Positions 1 to 7,011 of a DNA stretch of 17,517 nt are shown here, in pieces. Below the pieces are notes generated by a model. The model saw only the letters and a list, made by a program, of their open reading frames with translations. It did no database searches and was not told the DNA's origin. The translations under genes were made by a program, and so were the position numbers. Every line of letters begins with the position of its first letter. Position 1 is the stretch's first letter. The stretch comes from JABDNZ01 sp964407425 (GTDB taxonomy: Bacteria > Gemmatimonadota > Gemmatimonadetes > Longimicrobiales > Gaopeijiaceae): assembly GCA_964407425.1 (NCBI GenBank), contig CAYOVN010000067.1, positions 1 to 17,517 of the forward strand, written 5' to 3'.

Positions 1-585
1 GAGGATCAGGGCGTCGGCTTTTCCACGGAACCAGCAGTCCCGGGCCGCAGACTCCAGGGTCAGGCCCGGAGGGGGTGTGGCATGTTTCACCATGACATCG
101 GCCAAAATGGGGATGGGTAGGCCCAGGGCCGCCCTTTTCCGAAGGGTCTGAAAGGCCTCGCCCGAAAGAAGGCCCTGGTCCGAGAACATCGAGCCGACAT
201 GAACGTTCACGCGGATAAATCGGCCACCCCCGGCCGCAGCCACGGCCAAGGCGGCCTCCGCATCGTTTCGAAGCACGTTCACGCCCACGGGAAGGTCGGT
301 GGAGCTAGCCACCTCCCGGACCGCCACAGCCATGGCGGCCACCGTTTCCGGAGGTACTCGAGCCGGGAAAAAGGGCGTGTCGCCGTAGTTCTCCACCAGG
401 ATTGCCGAAAACCCACCTTCCGCGAGGGTTTGGGCCTCCTCCCTGGCTCTTTCGAGAACCCGCTCCATCGAACCCTGGAATCCCGGAGACCCTGGGAGGG
501 GCATCAGATGAATCATGCCGACAATGGGCCTGCCGCCACCGAATAGGTCGGAATAGGCCTGGCTCCCCTTTTTCCCTGAATCCAC
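1..585 (-). CDS. BtpA/SgcQ-family TIM-barrel protein (3' end outside window)
   Basis: The 195 codons present match the N-terminal and central part of the BtpA/SgcQ family, TIM-barrel proteins of about 260 residues. The hallmark GMIHLMPLPGSPG lies near residue 24, followed by an AILVENYGDTPF strand and the GVNVLRNDAEAAL and FIRVNVHVG segments, with KADALIL at the window edge. BtpA was named for a role in photosystem I accumulation in cyanobacteria and SgcQ sits in an enterobacterial sugar cluster; the biochemical activity is not settled, so I assign none. I chose the GTG at 585 because AGGAAAGGA lies about 9 bases upstream and because it gives the short N-terminal extension before the first barrel strand. 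It lies 37 bases after the dinB stop on the same strand, so cotranscription with dinB is likely. The C-terminal quarter is missing because the window ends. Confidence 0.85.
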   Translation of the reverse strand, partial: MDSGKKGSQAYSDLFGGGRPIVGMIHLMPLPGSPGFQGSMERVLERAREEAQTLAEGGFSAILVENYGDTPFFPARVPPETVAAMAVAVREVASSTDLPVGVNVLRNDAEAALAVAAAGGGRFIRVNVHVGSMFSDQGLLSGEAFQTLRKRAALGLPIPILADVMVKHATPPPGLTLESAARDCWFRGKADALIL

Positions 586-622
586 GAGTGGATTTCCTTT
601 CCTCTGTCAACGGTCGAACAGC

Positions 623-1888
623 TTACTCGTCTGCTTTGCCCTGCGCCCCTCCCAACATACTGCCTGGAAGGATCACCTCATGCCCGAACCGGCTCCTGAT
701 GTCGTCCATAACTCTTGATACGACCCGGTCCCTCTCGGACTCGGAGGAACTCCCGGTGTGAAAGAGCTCCAGCTGAGGAGGCCCCTCCCCTTCAACAAGG
801 GAGGAAATCCCTACTCCCAGCAGGCGGACGCTGGTCCGTCGCCTCTTCCGGAGTTCCATGAGGAGGTTCCGGGCCACCGAGTGAATCGTTCTGTCCGATT
901 CCACGGGGTCGGGAAGGGTATGGCTCGCCTGCCGGGTTTTGAAGTCCCCGTCACGGATCTTCACGGTGATGGTTCTTCCCCTCAGTCCCTTGCGGCGGAG
1001 GGTCCCACCCACCGATCCCACCAGGCCCAGGAGCTTGAGTTCAAGAGCCCGGTCGTCAGTGAGGTCGGTATTGAAGGTTCTCTCTGAGCTGACCGATTTC
1101 CTCTCGTCCTCCGAATTGACCCTGGAAGAATCCAAACCTCGCACCCTTTCCCACAACCACCGGCCCCGGGACGGACCCAGCCACTCGTCCAACCAGATGC
1201 GCTCCACGGGCAGGATGTCATCTACAGTGACCAGGCCTCTGGCTTCCAGGGTTTCCGCCAGAGCCGGGCCCACCCCGGGAATCTCCCGGAGACTGAAGGT
1301 CCTCATGAAACCAGCCTCCGCGCCGGGTGGAACCACGTGGACTCCGGCAGGTTTGGCCCTGCCGGCAGCCAGCTTGGCGATGAGTTTTCTGGTTCCTCCT
1401 CCCACCGAGACGGAAATCTCCGTCCGCTTCAGTACCTCCTCCCGGATTCTCTTTGCCGTTTCCGGTTGGGACTCCTGATGGAAGAGCCGCTCAGTTCCGG
1501 ACAGATCCAGGTAGAACTCGTCGATGGAGGCGGCCTGGACCACGGGTGACAGATCCACCAGGGTGTCCCTGACATTTCGGCTTCTGGCGGCGCAGGCCCT
1601 CCTGGAGACCGGTGCCACTTTGGCTTGTGGACAGAGCTGGAGGGCTTGGGCCGTGGGCATACCGGATCGGACCCCGAAAGCCCGGACGGAATAGGATGCT
1701 GAGGTCACGACTCCCCGGCCCGTCGGTGATCCTCCTACGAGGAGGTACTCCTCTTTTCCGACGCCGTCCGGGTCCTCCAGTCGGGCCACCTGGACATAGA
1801 ACATGTCGCAGTCCACCAGGAGAATCCGTTTAGCTGGGACGAGGGTTTCCCTCCGTCCCGGTGTGATTTCCCCTGATTCCTTGCTCAT
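623..1888 (-). CDS. dinB: Y-family DNA polymerase IV (DinB)
   Basis: Translesion DNA polymerase. Counted from the chosen start, the metal-binding Asp is D26 in LVDCDMFYVQ, where FY also provides the steric gate, and the catalytic pair is D123-E124 in ASIDEFYLDLSG. The fingers motif YSVRAFGVRSGMP follows the first catalytic segment. A helix-hairpin-helix (EIPGVGPALAETLEARGL) lies in the thumb, and the little-finger domain ends in QLELF, a typical beta-clamp-binding motif, followed by about 45 more residues. All catalytic acidic residues are present, so it should be active. Translation could begin at an ATG three codons upstream (1897), but AAAGGA overlaps that ATG and sits 8 bases before the ATG at 1888, which I therefore prefer. 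The protein is 421 aa, slightly longer than E. coli Pol IV. It is divergent from sodA and probably heads a unit with the BtpA-family gene. I saw no clear LexA box upstream. Confidence 0.93.
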   Translation of the reverse strand: MSKESGEITPGRRETLVPAKRILLVDCDMFYVQVARLEDPDGVGKEEYLLVGGSPTGRGVVTSASYSVRAFGVRSGMPTAQALQLCPQAKVAPVSRRACAARSRNVRDTLVDLSPVVQAASIDEFYLDLSGTERLFHQESQPETAKRIREEVLKRTEISVSVGGGTRKLIAKLAAGRAKPAGVHVVPPGAEAGFMRTFSLREIPGVGPALAETLEARGLVTVDDILPVERIWLDEWLGPSRGRWLWERVRGLDSSRVNSEDERKSVSSERTFNTDLTDDRALELKLLGLVGSVGGTLRRKGLRGRTITVKIRDGDFKTRQASHTLPDPVESDRTIHSVARNLLMELRKRRRTSVRLLGVGISSLVEGEGPPQLELFHTGSSSESERDRVVSRVMDDIRSRFGHEVILPGSMLGGAQGKADE

Positions 1889-2031
1889 GGCGACCATCCT
1901 TTCACAACGGAACCTCGGGGCTGGTCGGGAAAGGGGAAAGGAACCTTTTTGTTTTTGGAAGTACTAGGTCTCAATCTTTAGAGAGATAAGACGGGCTTTC
2001 ATCAAATCTGACAAACAAGGAGAAACGATCC

Positions 2032-2646
<615 letters not shown>

Positions 2647-2701
2647 GGCGCTGGAAAAGAGTATCCACCCTGGATTTTTTTTCCGGGCGGATGGGTGCTG
2701 G

Positions 2702-2746
2702 AAGGGGGAGGGGGTTCGAGTTCAGAGCCCCCTCCCCCTTATTTTT
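2702..2746 (+). terminator. Intrinsic terminator of sodA
   Basis: The 13-bp arms AAGGGGGAGGGGG (2702-2714) and its exact complement (2728-2740) form a perfect stem with a 13-base loop, followed by ATTTTT (2741-2746). It begins 55 bases after the sodA stop. The same right arm contains the TAA stop of the convergent methyltransferase gene (2739-2741). The T-run is on the plus-strand side only, so it should stop sodA transcripts best. Confidence 0.88.
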
Positions 2747-3461
2747 CGGCGGTGCCGGCAATGTGAGGCGAGACCAGGGGGAGCGGAACCCGGAACCGAT
2801 CGATCCGGACCTTGCGAAAGCCCGCCTTCTCCAGTTCGTGGCCGGTCGATCTGTTCAGCTGACAACCGTCCCCAACCAATCCCCAGAGTGGCTGCACAAA
2901 CCCCTGAAGCCGGCGAAGAGGTGTGCCCTTTTCAGCGGCCACGTGCTCCAGGAAGAGGAATTTTCCTCCCGGTTTCAGGACTCGGATGACTTCTGCGAAC
3001 ACCTTTTGTAGGTCCGGCACCGAGCAGAGGACCAGGGTAGAAAGCACTGCATCCACGGTCTCATCGGGGAAGGGGAGGTCTTCGGCCAAGCCCTGGATCA
3101 GGTGAACGGAGCCCCCCCTCCCTCGAGCCTCCTCCAGATAATGCCTGTGCATAAAGGGATTGGGTTCGATCCCCACGATGCTCAGATGGTCAGGTAGGTA
3201 TTGGAGGTTGGGCCCGGTGCCGGATCCGATCTCCACAAGTGTGCCCGAGAGGCCAGCCAGAAGGTGTCTTTTCCGACCTTCCACGAAAGAGGCGTAGTTC
3301 CCACCTCCCCGAGCCATGAACCAGGCCAGAAATCGGTCGTGAAGTCCGTTTCGATGGGACAACGGGGGAAATGCCTCCGTGATGGGTATGCTTGGGTCCA
3401 AAACTTGCCGAAAATGAATGTACGTGGAAAGGGAACTCAGCAGGTAGTTCCGGTTTTCCAC
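2739..3461 (-). CDS. Class I SAM-dependent methyltransferase, METTL7-like
   Basis: A Rossmann-fold methyltransferase. SAM motif I is LVEIGSGTGPN (about residues 75-85), the acidic end of strand 2 is GIEPNP, and the motif IV/V region reads TVDAVLSTLVLCSV then VIRVLKPGGKFLFLEHVAAE. TLVLCSV, EHVAAE, the late GDGCQLNR and the C-terminal SPHIAGTAEK closely resemble the METTL7/TMT1 thiol methyltransferase group, beyond generic UbiE/MenG similarity. The substrate is unknown; S-methylation of small thiols is only an inference. The longest frame starts at GTG 3461 without a good ribosome site. A TTG at 3362 has GGAGG about 11 bases upstream and would remove 33 poorly conserved residues, so the start is uncertain. 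It converges on sodA, with its stop inside the sodA terminator stem, and diverges from the LAS-peptidase gene. Confidence 0.85.
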   Translation of the reverse strand: MENRNYLLSSLSTYIHFRQVLDPSIPITEAFPPLSHRNGLHDRFLAWFMARGGGNYASFVEGRKRHLLAGLSGTLVEIGSGTGPNLQYLPDHLSIVGIEPNPFMHRHYLEEARGRGGSVHLIQGLAEDLPFPDETVDAVLSTLVLCSVPDLQKVFAEVIRVLKPGGKFLFLEHVAAEKGTPLRRLQGFVQPLWGLVGDGCQLNRSTGHELEKAGFRKVRIDRFRVPLPLVSPHIAGTAEK

Positions 3462-3480
3462 ATCGGAAAGGCTTGTGCCA

Positions 3481-3527
3481 CGGTAATCATATGTTTACTC
3501 ATAGACGCCAATGGTCGTCGATTACCG
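3481..3527. promoter_or_regulatory. Inverted repeat in the divergent methyltransferase/peptidase intergenic region
   Basis: CGGTAATC (3481-3488) and GATTACCG (3520-3527) are perfect 8-bp inverted copies separated by 31 bases, between two divergently transcribed genes. The arrangement fits two half-operators for one regulator or a DNA hairpin. No regulator gene is adjacent, so the role is a guess. Confidence 0.4.
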
Positions 3528-3573
3528 AGCGGAAGGTCCTTTTCTCCGGCCCACGAAAAGAGCCCAAACAGCC

Positions 3574-4368
3574 ATGATGGCAATTCGACTCAGCGGCAGG
3601 CAGATCCACCGGCGGTGGTTCGGTGCCTCCTTTTGCCTGATTCTCGGGTTGATCTGGTCTTTCCTTTCTCCTAGCGATGTCCAGGGGCAGAGTCTCCGAG
3701 GTTCCGCTGCATCCTTGGACCGGCAGGAAAGGTCGGCCCGGACTCACGATTTCACTTACCTCAAGAGTCCTACGCAGGTCGAAGGCTTCGTAAAATCTGG
3801 CTACCTGGTTCAGGTAAGGCCGAACCGTGACTTCGATCTTCATGGGGTTTCCTATCCCTTCGCCCGACCTGAAATCCGGACCTTCGTCCTGCGATTGTCC
3901 AGTCAGTACCGAAGGGCATGTGGAGAAAAGCTGGTGGTGACAAGCCTTACCAGGCCCCTTTCCCGCCAGCCGCGAAACGCTTCCGACCGGTCCGTTCATC
4001 CGACCGGGATGGCCCTGGATATCCGGCGGAGCAACAGCCGGAGCTGCCGGTCTTGGCTGGAAGGCGTCCTTCTTTCTCTGGAGGGGTCCCGTGTTTTGGA
4101 GGCTACCAGGGAATCCTATCCGCCTCACTACCACATCGCCGTCTATCCCCAACCGTATGCCCGGTACGTTGAAGCCCAGAACTCTCCTGCGGCTCAAACC
4201 CGGATGGCTTCCGCACAGATCGAGGAGTACCGCGTTCGGAACGGGGACTCGCTCTGGGACATCGCAAAAGCCCACGGCACGACAGTGGATCGACTGAAAC
4301 AAGAGAACAACCTCAGAGGAAGCCGGATTTATGCCGGTCAGCTACTGAAGGTTCCTTCCTCCCGATAA
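3574..4368 (+). CDS. Exported LAS-type zinc peptidase (DUF5715-like) with C-terminal LysM domain
   Basis: Probable cell-wall enzyme. The frame is open from 3511, but that ATG lies within the upstream inverted repeat region. The paired ATGs at 3574/3577 put a signal peptide at the very N-terminus (two Arg, hydrophobic FCLILGLIWSFL, likely cleavage near VQG/Q), giving 264 aa. No strong ribosome site is visible. The central domain carries SVHPTGMALD, an exact S-x-H-x-x-G-x-A-x-D match (H142, D149), followed by E180 and HYH (H185, H187). That is the zinc-ligand pattern of LAS peptidases (VanY, MepA, DUF882-type), which cut D-Ala-D-Ala or related peptidoglycan links. Residues about 219-262 form a LysM (EYRVRNGDSLWDIAKAHGTT to YAGQLLKVP) that would bind glycan strands. 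The cut site is unknown. The flavin reductase gene follows after 18 bases. Confidence 0.8.
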   Translation: MMAIRLSGRQIHRRWFGASFCLILGLIWSFLSPSDVQGQSLRGSAASLDRQERSARTHDFTYLKSPTQVEGFVKSGYLVQVRPNRDFDLHGVSYPFARPEIRTFVLRLSSQYRRACGEKLVVTSLTRPLSRQPRNASDRSVHPTGMALDIRRSNSRSCRSWLEGVLLSLEGSRVLEATRESYPPHYHIAVYPQPYARYVEAQNSPAAQTRMASAQIEEYRVRNGDSLWDIAKAHGTTVDRLKQENNLRGSRIYAGQLLKVPSSR

Positions 4369-4386
4369 TCTTCGTCTGCTCCCATC

Positions 4387-5013
4387 ATGAGCCTGGAACA
4401 AAATTTCATATCGGTCCGCCCCCGGGACATATCCGGAAGTGACCGATACGGTCTACTTACGTCTCTGGTCGTTCCTCGGCCCATCGGGTGGATTTCCACA
4501 CGATCTGCCGGCGGCCATCCCAATCTGGCCCCGTTCAGCTTTTTCGCGGCCCTGGCCGGCAGTCCACCCCTGGTGGGTATGTCCATCGGGACCCGGGGTG
4601 GCGAGCCGAAGGATACCCTTGTCAACGTGAGGGAGACCGGGACTTTCTGTGTGAATGTCTGCTCCGAAGATCTCCTGGAGGCCATGAACATCAGTTCAGG
4701 GGAATACCCTCCCGACGTGGACGAATTCACCCTCTCCAAGTTGACCATGATGGAGGGTCAGGAGGTGGAAGCCCCCTTTGTGCTGGAGGCTCCGGCGGTC
4801 CTGGAGTGCGTGGTGTTCAAGGAGGTGGGGTTGGAACCGGCGAAGAACGTTCTGGTCATCGGAGAGGTGGTCTGTATCCACATCTCCCGATCCCTGGGTC
4901 TAGTTCCTGGGCATTGGGCCGTTGATCCGGCCGCTCTCCGTCCCGTGGGTCGTCTCGGGCAGGATCGGTATCTCCTTCCCCGGGAGATCTTTACCTTACC
5001 CCGTCCGAAGTAA
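4387..5013 (+). CDS. Flavin reductase-like protein (FMN-binding split barrel)
   Basis: A 208-residue protein of the flavin reductase-like/FMN-binding split-barrel family, which uses NAD(P)H to reduce FMN or binds FMN as an oxidoreductase. Family hallmarks are VVPRPIGWIST, NLAPFSFFAALAGSPPLVG (flavin-contact region), KDTLVNVRETGTFCVN, SSGEYPPDVDEF and the late VGRLGQDRYL. No signal peptide or membrane segment is present, so it should be cytoplasmic. The substrate or partner oxygenase cannot be read from sequence. It starts 18 bases after the LAS-peptidase stop, with no convincing Shine-Dalgarno, so it is probably cotranscribed and perhaps translated by reinitiation. Its end faces the end of ade only 22 bases away. 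Confidence 0.88.
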   Translation: MSLEQNFISVRPRDISGSDRYGLLTSLVVPRPIGWISTRSAGGHPNLAPFSFFAALAGSPPLVGMSIGTRGGEPKDTLVNVRETGTFCVNVCSEDLLEAMNISSGEYPPDVDEFTLSKLTMMEGQEVEAPFVLEAPAVLECVVFKEVGLEPAKNVLVIGEVVCIHISRSLGLVPGHWAVDPAALRPVGRLGQDRYLLPREIFTLPRPK

Positions 5014-5028
5014 CTTCTTCGGTACGGG
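5000..5028. terminator. Possible hairpin between convergent genes
   Basis: CCCGT-CCGAAG (5000-5010) pairs with CTTCGG-T-ACGGG (5017-5028), an 11-bp stem with one bulged T and a 6-base loop that includes the flavin reductase stop codon. It lies between convergent genes, where a two-way terminator is expected, but neither strand shows a T-run. Factor-independent termination is therefore doubtful. Confidence 0.35.
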
Positions 5029-5035
5029 TCCAGCT

Positions 5036-6742
5036 TCAGACCCAGAATCCGACTTTTTCGAACCGATCCACATCCACCAGACCCTGATCGGTGATCTTCA
5101 GGGACGGGATCACTTCCAGGCACAAGAAGGCCATAGCCATGAAGGGGTCGTGAAGGGGAGAACCCAGATTCCGGGCAGCATCGAGGACTCCGGCCAGGGC
5201 GACGCTCACCTCCTCGATGGTTTTGGCGGACATGAGGCCGCCAATGGGGAGGGGAAGCCGGGCGAGGACCTGTTTCTCCAGCGTAACGGAGAGGCCTCCT
5301 CCCATCTCGGCTACATCGGCCACGGCGGTGCCCATGGAGGTATCGTCAACCCCGATGACGACCAGGTTGTGATGATCGTGGGCCACGGTTCCGGCAAGTG
5401 CTCCTCGTTGTAATCCCACTCCTTTCACCAAGCCGAGGCCCACCCTTCCACTCCCGGTATGGCGGTCGATAACCGCAATTTTCAAAAGGTCTCTGGAGGG
5501 ATCCGATCTGACCTGGTCTCCGGAAATAGAGGGAAACAGTTCCTCCGTTTCGGTGACGATCTGGTGGGGGATGACCCTAATGACCCGGGCCTTCCCGGCC
5601 TGGCCGGGAATCCGAAAATCCAGCCCCGTTTCATCGATTCTCATAGATGGGGCCGGCGGGGGCGGCGGGGGCGGGAGTTCCCATGGCAACGCTTCGCCCC
5701 CCACGGCGGCACTCACCCCGCCGGCGAAAACCTGGGTGATCTTCAACTCGTCCAGGTCCTCGAGGACCACCAGATCGGCTCTGCGCCCCGGTGAGATTCC
5801 GCCTCGATCCCTCAATCCGTAGTGCTCGCAGGGGTTCAGGGTAGCCAACCGTATGGCCTCGATGGCTGGCAGGCCGGACCGAATGACGGTTCTGAGCATG
5901 GCATCGATACCTCCCTCCCCTAGCAGGTCCGGGGGCTGCCGGTCATCGGTGCAGAGAGCAACTCTGTGCAGGTTCCGGCTGGTGAGAGCCGGAAGGAGGT
6001 CCTTCAGGTTCCGGGCATTGGTGGCGTCCCTGAAGAACACCATCATACCCCTTCTGAGCTTCTCCACGGCCTCTTCCCAGGATGTGCATTCGTGATCGGA
6101 ACCAGGGCCGCCGGCGATGTAGGCATTCAGGGATTTTCCCCGGACGCCCGGAGCGTGGCCATCTACCGGGCGGCCCGAAAAGGCCCGGAGTTTGGCCCAG
6201 ACTCCCTGGTCTTCCAGGATGACTCCGGGGAAGTTCATGACCTCCGCAAGGCCCAGGACCCGCGGGTGGTCCAGAAAGGTCTCGAGGTCCTCTGCTTCGA
6301 GAGTTGCCCCAGCCGTTCCCATGTGGGTGGCTGGGACACAAGAAGGTGCCATGACGAATACCGTAAGGGGCAGGCCTTCGCTGGCCTCCAACATGAACCG
6401 AATCCCCTCCAGCCCATGGACGTTTGCGATCTCGTGGGGGTCCGAAACCACAGTGGTAGTCCCCCGGGGCACGACGGCCCGGGCGAACTCCCTGGGCGTG
6501 GCCATGCTGGATTCGATGTGGACGTGGGCGTCGATGAAGCCCGGAGCCAGATATCGACCCTCCAGATCGATAATGTTCTCACCGTCGTAACCGGGACCCA
6601 GGGCGGCGATCCATGGTCCCACTACCGCCACGTCCACCTCCTCCAGTTCCCCGGAAAAGACGTTCACCACCCTGCCGCCCCTGAGGACCAGATCCGCCGG
6701 GGCATCACCCCTGGCCACGGAAATTAGAGAGGGAATATTCAT
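5036..6742 (-). CDS. ade: Adenine deaminase
   Basis: Hydrolyses adenine to hypoxanthine and ammonia in purine salvage; cytoplasmic, metal-dependent amidohydrolase fold. At 568 aa it has the length of bacterial Ade. Metal and active-site segments in order are PGFIDAHVHIESSM (about 67-80), SDPHEIANVHG (about 100-110), APSCVPATHMG, GLAEVMNFPGV, DGHAPG, GPGSDHECTS and CTDDRQPPDLL. The C-terminal domain includes VIGVDDTSM and GGGLSVTLEKQVLARLPLPIGGLMS. Two oddities are visible. The segment usually written R-E-G-S/T reads FRDATNARNL, and a run of seven prolines plus APS links the barrel to the C-terminal domain near residues 355-370. The ATG at 6742 is preceded closely by GGGGA, inside a small hairpin. 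No neighbouring purine genes are present, and I found no purine riboswitch in the leader. Confidence 0.94.
   Translation of the reverse strand: MNIPSLISVARGDAPADLVLRGGRVVNVFSGELEEVDVAVVGPWIAALGPGYDGENIIDLEGRYLAPGFIDAHVHIESSMATPREFARAVVPRGTTTVVSDPHEIANVHGLEGIRFMLEASEGLPLTVFVMAPSCVPATHMGTAGATLEAEDLETFLDHPRVLGLAEVMNFPGVILEDQGVWAKLRAFSGRPVDGHAPGVRGKSLNAYIAGGPGSDHECTSWEEAVEKLRRGMMVFFRDATNARNLKDLLPALTSRNLHRVALCTDDRQPPDLLGEGGIDAMLRTVIRSGLPAIEAIRLATLNPCEHYGLRDRGGISPGRRADLVVLEDLDELKITQVFAGGVSAAVGGEALPWELPPPPPPPAPSMRIDETGLDFRIPGQAGKARVIRVIPHQIVTETEELFPSISGDQVRSDPSRDLLKIAVIDRHTGSGRVGLGLVKGVGLQRGALAGTVAHDHHNLVVIGVDDTSMGTAVADVAEMGGGLSVTLEKQVLARLPLPIGGLMSAKTIEEVSVALAGVLDAARNLGSPLHDPFMAMAFLCLEVIPSLKITDQGLVDVDRFEKVGFWV
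5649..5675 (+). other. G-quadruplex-capable G-run cluster inside ade
   Basis: Four G-tracts (5649-5652, 5658-5662, 5667-5671, 5673-5675) are separated by loops of 5, 4 and 1 bases on the plus strand, which is the template strand of ade. The complementary C-rich mRNA encodes the polyproline linker. A folded quadruplex could slow polymerase, but proline codons alone would produce this pattern. Confidence 0.4.
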
Positions 6743-6749
6743 GATTCCC
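6731..6749 (-). promoter_or_regulatory. Small hairpin over the ade start codon
   Basis: GGGAAT (6731-6736) and ATTCCC (6744-6749) are inverted copies. In the ade mRNA the GGGGA ribosome site would pair with the first codons, leaving the AUG in a 7-base loop. This could weaken initiation; whether it is regulated is unknown. Confidence 0.35.
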
Positions 6750-6784
6750 CAATTTGTTCGGAATCAGCCCCGGTGGCCACCCTG

Positions 6785-6797
6785 AAGCTGTCAGCTT
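6785..6797. promoter_or_regulatory. 13-bp dyad in the ade/pilS divergent region
   Basis: AAGCTG-T-CAGCTT is a perfect 6-bp inverted repeat with one central base, 43 bases upstream of the ade start. It looks like a repressor or activator site; the protein that would bind is unknown. Confidence 0.3.
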
Positions 6798-6837
6798 GAA
6801 CGACCGATACTAGGAAGTGGTCCGGGTGAGGGGCTGG

Positions 6838-6851
6838 CCCTGGATCCAGGG
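6838..6851. promoter_or_regulatory. 14-bp perfect palindrome in the ade/pilS divergent region
   Basis: CCCTGGATCCAGGG is a perfect palindrome with no spacer, between the 5' ends of ade and pilS. It may be an operator. No T-run follows it on either strand, so it is not a plain terminator. Confidence 0.3.
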
Positions 6852-6900
6852 TTGATTCCTGGAGCCGGGGCGGGTCGTTTGCATTTTGCCAAAAAAGATT

Positions 6901-6930
6901 CTTGCATGCTGCAAGCCATTGCTCTAGACT
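6901..6930 (+). promoter_or_regulatory. Dyad CTTGCA-TGC-TGCAAG and weak promoter upstream of pilS
   Basis: CTTGCA (6901-6906) and TGCAAG (6910-6915) form a perfect inverted repeat. TTGCAT (6902-6907) and TAGACT (6925-6930) are spaced 17 bases apart, as a weak -35/-10 pair would be, and would start a transcript about 75 bases before the pilS GTG. The TGCAA half-site recurs, in the opposite arrangement, upstream of the first pilin gene. A shared regulator such as PilR is possible but untested. Confidence 0.35.
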
Positions 6931-7011
6931 GAACCAGCCCCCGGGTTCTCAGGAGCCTGCCTTGGCAGTGCGGCTCGCCCATTTTCCGGGGTTGGTTCCT
7001 TATCCATCCCG

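Noticed and set aside
199..546. Plus-strand open frames across the left edge
   Set aside because: They are antisense to a recognisable BtpA/SgcQ-family gene and resemble no protein family.
3511..3573. Upstream in-frame ATG of the LAS-peptidase gene
   Set aside because: It overlaps the intergenic inverted repeat region and would bury the signal peptide behind 21 extra residues.
6961..6978. TTGGCAG followed by CTCGC upstream of pilS, resembling a sigma-54 promoter
   Set aside because: GG and GC are 13 bases apart, one too many for the strict sigma-54 spacing, and the -12 element is not TTGC.
6743..7011. Possible purine riboswitch in the ade leader
   Set aside because: I could not find the conserved purine aptamer core or its paired loops on the minus strand.
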